Source: Rhodospirillales bacterium (GTDB taxonomy: Bacteria; Pseudomonadota; Alphaproteobacteria; QKFK01; SZUA-500). Taken from it: DNA of 11,151 nucleotides. Position numbers and translations under genes: made by a program. Positions 6,653 to 11,151 of this stretch are shown here, one piece after another. The notes under the pieces were generated by a model. That model searched no databases. It saw only the letters and a program-made list of their open reading frames with translations, and had not been told where the DNA came from. Location: assembly GCA_003252195.1 (NCBI GenBank), contig QKFK01000184.1, forward strand, positions 1 to 11,151, in the 5' to 3' direction. The first letter of the stretch is position 1, and the number at the start of each line of letters is the position of its first letter.

Positions 6653-6690
6653 TTTGGCTTGGGTCTATCAATCGTAAGGCGGAAAATATT

Positions 6691-9600
6691 ATGAGTAAGA
6701 AATTTTATCCAGAAGCTGATGCAAAAGCAAATTTCCCTGAAATTGAGCATGGTGTGCTTAAGTTCTGGGATGATGAAGCTATTTTTGAAAAATCAGTAAG
6801 CCAAAGAGACGGTGCAGAAGAATTCGTTTTTTATGATGGCCCTCCTTTTGCTAATGGTACACCTCACTATGGCCATATTATGGTGAGCTATGTTAAGGAC
6901 GTGGTAGCTCGTTATCAAACCATGAAGGGTAAAAAAGTTGAGCGTAGATTAGGTTGGGACTGTCACGGTCTTCCTGCCGAAATGTCAGCTGAGCAACAAT
7001 TAGGTGTTTCTGGTCGTAAAGAGATTGAAAAATTTGGCGTTGATAAGTTTAATGAATTCTGCCGTAAAGATGTGCTTAAATATTCTGGCGTATGGATTGA
7101 TGTTATTAAAAGAATTGGCCGTTGGGTTGATTATAAAAATGATTATAAAACCATGGATTTGCCTTTTATGGAGAGCGTAATTCATAATTTTAAATCGTTA
7201 TATGAAAAAGGTTTGATTTATGAAGATTACAGAGTTCTTCCATATTCATGGGCAGCTGAAACTCCGCTTTCAAACTTTGAGGTAAACCAAGGCTATAAAG
7301 ACAAAACTGACAATGCCATAACAGTGCTATTCACACTAGAAAATGGCTATAATTTGTTGGTATGGACGACAACTCCATGGACATTGCCTTCAAACCTTAT
7401 GCTCGCTGTTGGTAAAGATATTGATTACGCCATTATGCAAGAAGGCGAAACCAAATATGTTATGGCTAAAGCATTGTTGCCAAAGTTCAAAAAGCAACTA
7501 GAAAATGCAACAGAAGTTGGTGTGGTTAAAGGTGAAGAGCTAATCGGTCTTTCATATACTCCAATGTTCCCATATTTTGCAAAATACAAAGAAGAGGGTG
7601 CATTTAAGGTTTTAGCAGGTGAGTTTGTATCAGTTGAAGATGGTACTGGTATTGTTCATATTGCCCCAGGTTTTGGTGAAGACGACTTTAATGCTTGCCG
7701 TACATACAAAAGTGACTTCCCTGTTGTTTGCCCAGTTGATGAAGCTGGTAAATTTACAGCAGAAGTTACAGATTATGAAGGCGTGCAAGTTTTTGAGACT
7801 AATGAACCAATTATGAAGCTCTTAAAAGAGCAAGGTAAATTGGTGAAAAAAGAGAATTATGTTCACTCATATCCATATTGCTGGCGTACTGATACTCCGC
7901 TTATTTATAAAGCAATGTCATCTTGGTTTGTAAAAGTTACAGACATCAAAGATGATTTGTTAAAGAGTAATGAGCAAATTAACTGGATTCCAACTCACAT
8001 TAAAGATGGTCGTTTTGGTAAATGGCTTGAAGGTGCTAGAGACTGGTCAATCAGCCGTAACCGCTTTTGGGGTACTCCGCTTCCAGTATGGAAGTCTGAA
8101 AATCCTAACTTCCCTAGAGTTGATGTGTTTGGCTCAGTTGAAGAAATTTCAAAAGCATCTGGTATTGCAGTAACTGATTTGCACAAGCCTTATATTGATG
8201 ATGTGGTTTATCCAAACCCAGATGATGCTTCTGGCAAAACTATGATGCGTAGAGTGTCTGACGTATTTGACTGTTGGTTTGAATCAGGTTCTATGCCTTA
8301 TGGTCAAGTGCATTACCCATTTGATAATAAAGAATGGTTTGAAAATCACTTCCCAGCAGACTTTATTACCGAAGCTATGGATCAAACTAGAGGTTGGTTC
8401 TATACATTGACCGTATTGTCAACAGCTTTGCATAAACGCCCAGCATTTAAGAACTGTATCTGCACAGGTTTGTTGATGGGTGAAAATAACCAAAAACTAT
8501 CAAAACGTCTTAAAAACTACCCAGATCCAAGTGAGGTGTTAGAAACTATTGGTTCTGATACACTTCGTTGGTTCTTGGTGTCATCACCTGTGTTAAAAGG
8601 TGGTAACTTGGCCGTAGATAAAGAAGGTAAAGAAATCGCCAAGGCAGCTCGTGTAGCTCTTATTCCATTGTGGAATGCGTTCTACTTCTTCTGTTTATAT
8701 GCAAATGCTGAAGGTTATAAAGCTAAAGAATGCTATACGTCAGAAGCTTCTATGGATTCATATATTTTATCTAAGCTTAAAACAATGACAACCACTGTTA
8801 AAGCTGAGTTAGATGCTTATAATGTTGGTAATGCATGTAATGAAATTGCTTCATTTATGGAGATTTTGAACAACTGGTATATTCGCCGTTCTCGGACACG
8901 CTTCTGGGAAGGTGATAAAACCGCATTTGATGTGCTTTATACTGTACTTGTTACATTATGCAAAGTTGCAGCTCCATTGCTCCCGATGACAACGGAATAT
9001 ATCTTTAAAGCTTTAAGTGATGAGAAATCTGTTCACTTGGTCGATTATCCAACATTATCAGAAGTTAAGACTAATGATGCTTTGGTTAAAGATATGGATT
9101 TTGTGATGGATTTATGTTCTTCAGCTAAAGCTATTCGCGAAGATAAAAACTTGCGTAACCGTTTGCCACTTGCAAAATTAACTGTTGTTGGCGAAGATTT
9201 AGAGCTTTTATCTGATGAATATATTGAAATCATTAAAGATGAAATCAATGTAAAATCAGTGGCTAAAGAAAGTGATTTAAGTTCATATGCAACTAATTAC
9301 ATTTATCTTTATACTCCTGTTATTGGCAAGCGTTTGGGTTCAAGCATGGGACCTATTATGGGTGCTTACAAAAAAGGTGAGTGGAAAGAAAACGCTGATG
9401 GTACCTTATCTATTGGTGGTCAAACTCTAAATTCGGACGAGTTTGAAGCTCGCTTAGAGATGAAAGAAGGAGTAGCTGGTAAAGCTTTCTACCACAATAA
9501 AGCTCTTGTAACTTTAGATACAGTTGTTACAGCTGAATTAAAACGTGAAGGTATTGCACGTGACTTTGTTCGCTCAGTGCAAAACTTCCGCAAAGAAAGC

Positions 9601-9795
9601 GGTTTAGATGTATCTGATAGAATTAAACTAACCTATAGCACTCAAAGTGATGAAGCTAAACAAGCAATTGAAGAAAATAAATCTTACATTGCAGATCAAG
9701 TTCTAGCAGTAGAGTTTAATTTTGGTGATGTTGCTAATGGCTCATCTGCTGAGATTGAAGGTGAAACTGTTGGCTTTGGTCTAAGTGTAGCTTGA
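6691..9795 (+). CDS. ileS: Isoleucyl-tRNA synthetase, type 2 (eukaryote-like)
   Basis: This cytoplasmic class Ia synthetase charges tRNA-Ile. The protein is 1034 residues, nearly 100 longer than E. coli IleS, and matches the type 2 group. Motifs in order are FVFYDGPPFANG at 45-56, the HIGH box as HYGH at 59-62, GWDCHGLP at 88-95, the CP1 editing domain with WTTTPWTLPSN at 225-235 and GTGIVHIAPGFGEDDF at 318-333 (D331/D332 near the editing site), DQTRGWFYTL at 564-573, and the KMSKS loop as KLSKR at 602-606. The anticodon-binding domain has NWYIRRSR at 728-735. The region from about 865 resembles the C-terminal domain of type 2 enzymes, and no C-terminal zinc finger is seen. AAGGCGG 8 nt before ATG supports the start. 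Type 2 enzymes are known for low mupirocin sensitivity; the unaltered HxGH order suggests it is not of the hyper-resistant swapped-motif kind. It is a single-gene unit closed by a strong terminator. Confidence 0.97.
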   Translation: MSKKFYPEADAKANFPEIEHGVLKFWDDEAIFEKSVSQRDGAEEFVFYDGPPFANGTPHYGHIMVSYVKDVVARYQTMKGKKVERRLGWDCHGLPAEMSAEQQLGVSGRKEIEKFGVDKFNEFCRKDVLKYSGVWIDVIKRIGRWVDYKNDYKTMDLPFMESVIHNFKSLYEKGLIYEDYRVLPYSWAAETPLSNFEVNQGYKDKTDNAITVLFTLENGYNLLVWTTTPWTLPSNLMLAVGKDIDYAIMQEGETKYVMAKALLPKFKKQLENATEVGVVKGEELIGLSYTPMFPYFAKYKEEGAFKVLAGEFVSVEDGTGIVHIAPGFGEDDFNACRTYKSDFPVVCPVDEAGKFTAEVTDYEGVQVFETNEPIMKLLKEQGKLVKKENYVHSYPYCWRTDTPLIYKAMSSWFVKVTDIKDDLLKSNEQINWIPTHIKDGRFGKWLEGARDWSISRNRFWGTPLPVWKSENPNFPRVDVFGSVEEISKASGIAVTDLHKPYIDDVVYPNPDDASGKTMMRRVSDVFDCWFESGSMPYGQVHYPFDNKEWFENHFPADFITEAMDQTRGWFYTLTVLSTALHKRPAFKNCICTGLLMGENNQKLSKRLKNYPDPSEVLETIGSDTLRWFLVSSPVLKGGNLAVDKEGKEIAKAARVALIPLWNAFYFFCLYANAEGYKAKECYTSEASMDSYILSKLKTMTTTVKAELDAYNVGNACNEIASFMEILNNWYIRRSRTRFWEGDKTAFDVLYTVLVTLCKVAAPLLPMTTEYIFKALSDEKSVHLVDYPTLSEVKTNDALVKDMDFVMDLCSSAKAIREDKNLRNRLPLAKLTVVGEDLELLSDEYIEIIKDEINVKSVAKESDLSSYATNYIYLYTPVIGKRLGSSMGPIMGAYKKGEWKENADGTLSIGGQTLNSDEFEARLEMKEGVAGKAFYHNKALVTLDTVVTAELKREGIARDFVRSVQNFRKESGLDVSDRIKLTYSTQSDEAKQAIEENKSYIADQVLAVEFNFGDVANGSSAEIEGETVGFGLSVA

Positions 9796-9816
9796 TCTAG
9801 CTAATTGGTAAAATAT

Positions 9817-9846
9817 GGGGCATCTTGCGTGATGCCCCTTTTTTTT
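9817..9846 (+). terminator. Intrinsic terminator of ileS
   Basis: GGGGCATC (9817-9824) and GATGCCCC (9831-9838) form a perfect 8-bp stem with a 6-nt loop, followed by eight T. It begins 21 nt after the ileS stop codon and ends only 16 nt before the next start codon. Confidence 0.93.
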
Positions 9847-9862
9847 GTTTAAGGGTTTATGA

Positions 9863-10381
9863 ATGTATAAAAAGATACATATTATCGGTGGTTCTGGTAG
9901 CGGTAAAAGTTATCTGGCAAAAAAGCTATCTAAGGAACTATCTATTAATCACTATGACCTAGATGATGTGTTTTGGGATAATAGTGATAAAAACTATAAT
10001 GTAAGAACCCCAGAAGATATTAGAGATAAAAAAATATCAGATATTTTATCCAATGATGGTTGGATTATGGAAGGTGTTTATTACAGAGAAGATTGGCTAT
10101 ATAGGGCTTTTGATGAGGCTGATTTAATAATTATTTTAGCTGTAAATCCATGGGTTAGAGATTTTAATATTTGTAAAAGATACATCATTGAGAGGCTTTG
10201 TTCAAAAAATGATAAATTTAGTAGCTTTAAGAATTTTATAAATTTGCTCTTTTGGAATCATAAATATGAACGCAAGCATGTTTTAAGTGGTTTTTTACAA
10301 GATTTTGCCAATAAAAGAAGCTGTGTAAGTTTTTTAAGTGCTGATAATGCCTTGAAATATATTGTTAAAAACAATATGTGA
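9863..10381 (+). CDS. Small P-loop nucleotide kinase-like protein (FlaR/adenylate-kinase-like)
   Basis: This 172-residue protein begins almost at once with a P-loop: IHIIGG then GSGKS, giving Walker A G9 to S16. It is followed by HYDLDDVFWDN at 30-40, the acidic strand-end motif typical of the small P-loop proteins annotated as adenylate-kinase-like or DNA topology modulation (FlaR-like). GWIMEGVYY and ADLIIILAVNPWVR (about 109-122) continue the same pattern, the latter as a hydrophobic strand where the family has its second core strand. The family is expected to bind ATP or GTP; substrate and cellular role are not established, and the FlaR name does not imply a proven function. AAGGG 7 nt upstream supports ATG 9863. 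The gene sits just behind the ileS terminator with almost no room for its own promoter. Its codons look AT-richer than those of ileS, consistent with low expression or a separate history. Confidence 0.75.
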   Translation: MYKKIHIIGGSGSGKSYLAKKLSKELSINHYDLDDVFWDNSDKNYNVRTPEDIRDKKISDILSNDGWIMEGVYYREDWLYRAFDEADLIIILAVNPWVRDFNICKRYIIERLCSKNDKFSSFKNFINLLFWNHKYERKHVLSGFLQDFANKRSCVSFLSADNALKYIVKNNM

Positions 10382-10389
10382 TTTATTGT

Positions 10390-10423
10390 TTGGACAAAAT
10401 TTTGTTAATGATGTAACATTAAC
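10390..10423 (+). promoter_or_regulatory. Promoter/operator region of the basic-protein gene
   Basis: TTGGAC (10390-10395), 18 nt, then TAACAT (10414-10419) is a possible promoter. It overlaps two inverted repeats: a perfect 12-bp palindrome ACAAAATTTTGT (10394-10405), and GTTAATG (10404-10410) with CATTAAC (10417-10423) spaced by six bases. The second covers the -10 box, as a repressor site would. It is called by pattern only. Confidence 0.4.
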
Positions 10424-10452
10424 TCAGTTTACAAGGTTTTATGGAGGTTTGA

Positions 10453-10869
10453 ATGTTAGGTATAACTTTTAAGAAAAAACCTGCTGATGATGCTCAGGAT
10501 ACTTCATCAACTCGCAATATGAGCGAGGAAGAAAAAACAAAACGTTTAAAACAATTTTTAAAATTAAGTCGTAAAACTAAGTTTAAGGTTATTGCTCACC
10601 CTGATAAAGATCAAGAACAAGGCAAAGCTCCGCAAGCTGAAGCAAATAATCAATTATTGGCTCAAGAGAAAGCTCATCAAAAACGTAGAGAAATTAATCG
10701 ATACAGACGTAAGATGAAAGAAAAGAAACTTATGCAAATGCGTAAGCTTGATAAAATTGCGGCATTACGTGGTTTAGCACCAAGAGAAAACACACCTGTT
10801 GTTAACAAAAATAGAGTTCCAAATTTAGCCCTTGCTATGGCAGCATCGGGCAAAGGCTCTGCTAGATAG
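10453..10869 (+). CDS. Unrecognised small, highly basic protein
   Basis: I do not recognise this 138-residue protein. It is strongly positive: 35 Lys plus Arg against 15 Asp plus Glu. The N-terminal 30 residues are polar and probably disordered. Residues 25-45 and about 68-105 look helical and are packed with Lys/Arg, including KRREINRYRRKMKEKK at 77-92. The tail from 107 is rich in Pro, Asn, Ala and Gly. There is no signal peptide or membrane segment. The charge suggests binding to nucleic acid or the ribosome, but that is inference from composition only. GGAGG 5 nt upstream of ATG 10453 is one of the better ribosome-binding sites in the window, and a strong terminator follows the stop codon, so the gene is a well-delimited single unit likely to be expressed. 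HPDK at 49-52 recalls the J-domain tripeptide but the rest of that fold is absent. Confidence 0.75.
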   Translation: MLGITFKKKPADDAQDTSSTRNMSEEEKTKRLKQFLKLSRKTKFKVIAHPDKDQEQGKAPQAEANNQLLAQEKAHQKRREINRYRRKMKEKKLMQMRKLDKIAALRGLAPRENTPVVNKNRVPNLALAMAASGKGSAR

Positions 10870-10886
10870 TTGTTAATTATGATAAA

Positions 10887-10928
10887 AATAAAAGAGAGGG
10901 CTGTAAATAAATAGCCCTCTCTTTTATT
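10887..10928. terminator. Bidirectional intrinsic terminator
   Basis: A perfect 16-bp inverted repeat (10887-10902 with 10913-10928, core AGAGGGCT/AGCCCTCT) encloses a 10-nt AT-rich loop. The outer arms carry A-runs on one side and T-runs on the other, so it gives a U-tract when read from either strand. It lies between two converging genes, 17 nt after one stop codon and 49 nt from the other. Confidence 0.9.
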
Positions 10929-10977
10929 GGTTAATTTTTGTTTAGTCTAATTTGATTATTTGCTTAAAATAAGAAGC

Positions 10978-11151
10978 TTACAAAGCATTTAGAATTGATG
11001 TTTTATTATCCAGTTTATTTAATATATTCAACACCTCAGCTATTGCATTTACAGCATTTTGAGCATGAGGGATTAGTCGTGGATTAATTTGTGCAGGTAA
11101 TACTTCTGGGCCAATAATGCCATAGCCAACAGGTTTGTTAAACTCTAGTTC
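10978..11151 (-). CDS. C-terminal fragment of an unrecognised protein, cut by the right edge
   Basis: A minus-strand frame is open from the right edge to TAA at 10980-10978, giving 57 residues that begin within ELEFNKPVGYGIIGPEVLPA and end in DNKTSILNAL. It converges on the basic-protein gene, and the shared 16-bp terminator stem lies beyond its stop codon, where a gene end is expected. The residues include a Gly/Pro-rich segment and then a helix-like stretch with repeated Ala, Asn and Ile. The fragment is too short for me to assign a family. The coding call rests on the uninterrupted frame, plausible composition and terminator placement. Confidence 0.6.
   Translation of the reverse strand, partial: ELEFNKPVGYGIIGPEVLPAQINPRLIPHAQNAVNAIAEVLNILNKLDNKTSILNAL

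Noticed and set aside
6424..6690. T-box riboswitch ahead of ileS
   Set aside because: I see no T-box consensus sequence or large specifier stem, and the region is too short and AT-rich; a peptide-based attenuator fits better.
10597..10608. HPDK in the basic protein as a J-domain signature
   Set aside because: The helices and N-terminal pattern of a J-domain are missing; only the tripeptide matches.

Overview
The window is AT-rich, densely coded bacterial DNA. The KdgK/Eda pair, the Shine-Dalgarno-led genes and the short intergenic hairpin terminators point to a Gram-negative organism. The isoleucyl-tRNA synthetase is the long, eukaryote-like type 2 form, which with the low GC would suit a host-associated or gut alphaproteobacterium. 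That placement is inference; no rRNA or other marker is present.

Layout, left to right. (1) Positions 1-4552, minus strand: a two-gene operon made of a 915-residue protein with an HExxH zinc-peptidase-like region, a long acidic linker and a complete VWA/MIDAS domain, followed 26 nt later by a MoxR/CobS-like AAA+ ATPase cut by the left edge. (2) Positions 4553-4838: a divergent control region with a good minus-strand promoter, a perfect 14-bp palindrome on its -35 box, and candidate plus-strand promoters. (3) Positions 4839-6423: kdgK and eda, which together turn 2-keto-3-deoxygluconate into pyruvate and glyceraldehyde-3-phosphate, ending in a hairpin terminator. (4) Positions 6424-6690: the ileS leader region. 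It holds a 16-residue ORF with a ribosome-binding site and eight isoleucine codons, then a small hairpin and a T-run. (5) Positions 6691-9795: ileS, then a strong terminator. (6) Positions 9863-10381: a small P-loop kinase-like protein. (7) Positions 10453-10869: an unrecognised, very basic 138-residue protein preceded by palindromes. (8) A perfect 16-bp stem that can terminate transcription in both directions, followed by the C-terminal end of an unrecognised minus-strand gene running off the right edge.

Two things stand out. One is the AAA+/VWA-HExxH pair, which resembles the cobaltochelatase-like CobS/CobT pairs but has no cobalamin genes beside it in this window. The other is the isoleucine-rich leader peptide directly ahead of ileS, which looks like a ribosome-mediated attenuator analogous to pheM-pheST. 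Both are inferences from sequence pattern and need comparative or experimental tests. There is no gene-free stretch over 300 bases, and I saw no tRNA, rRNA, CRISPR array, insertion sequence or integrase.
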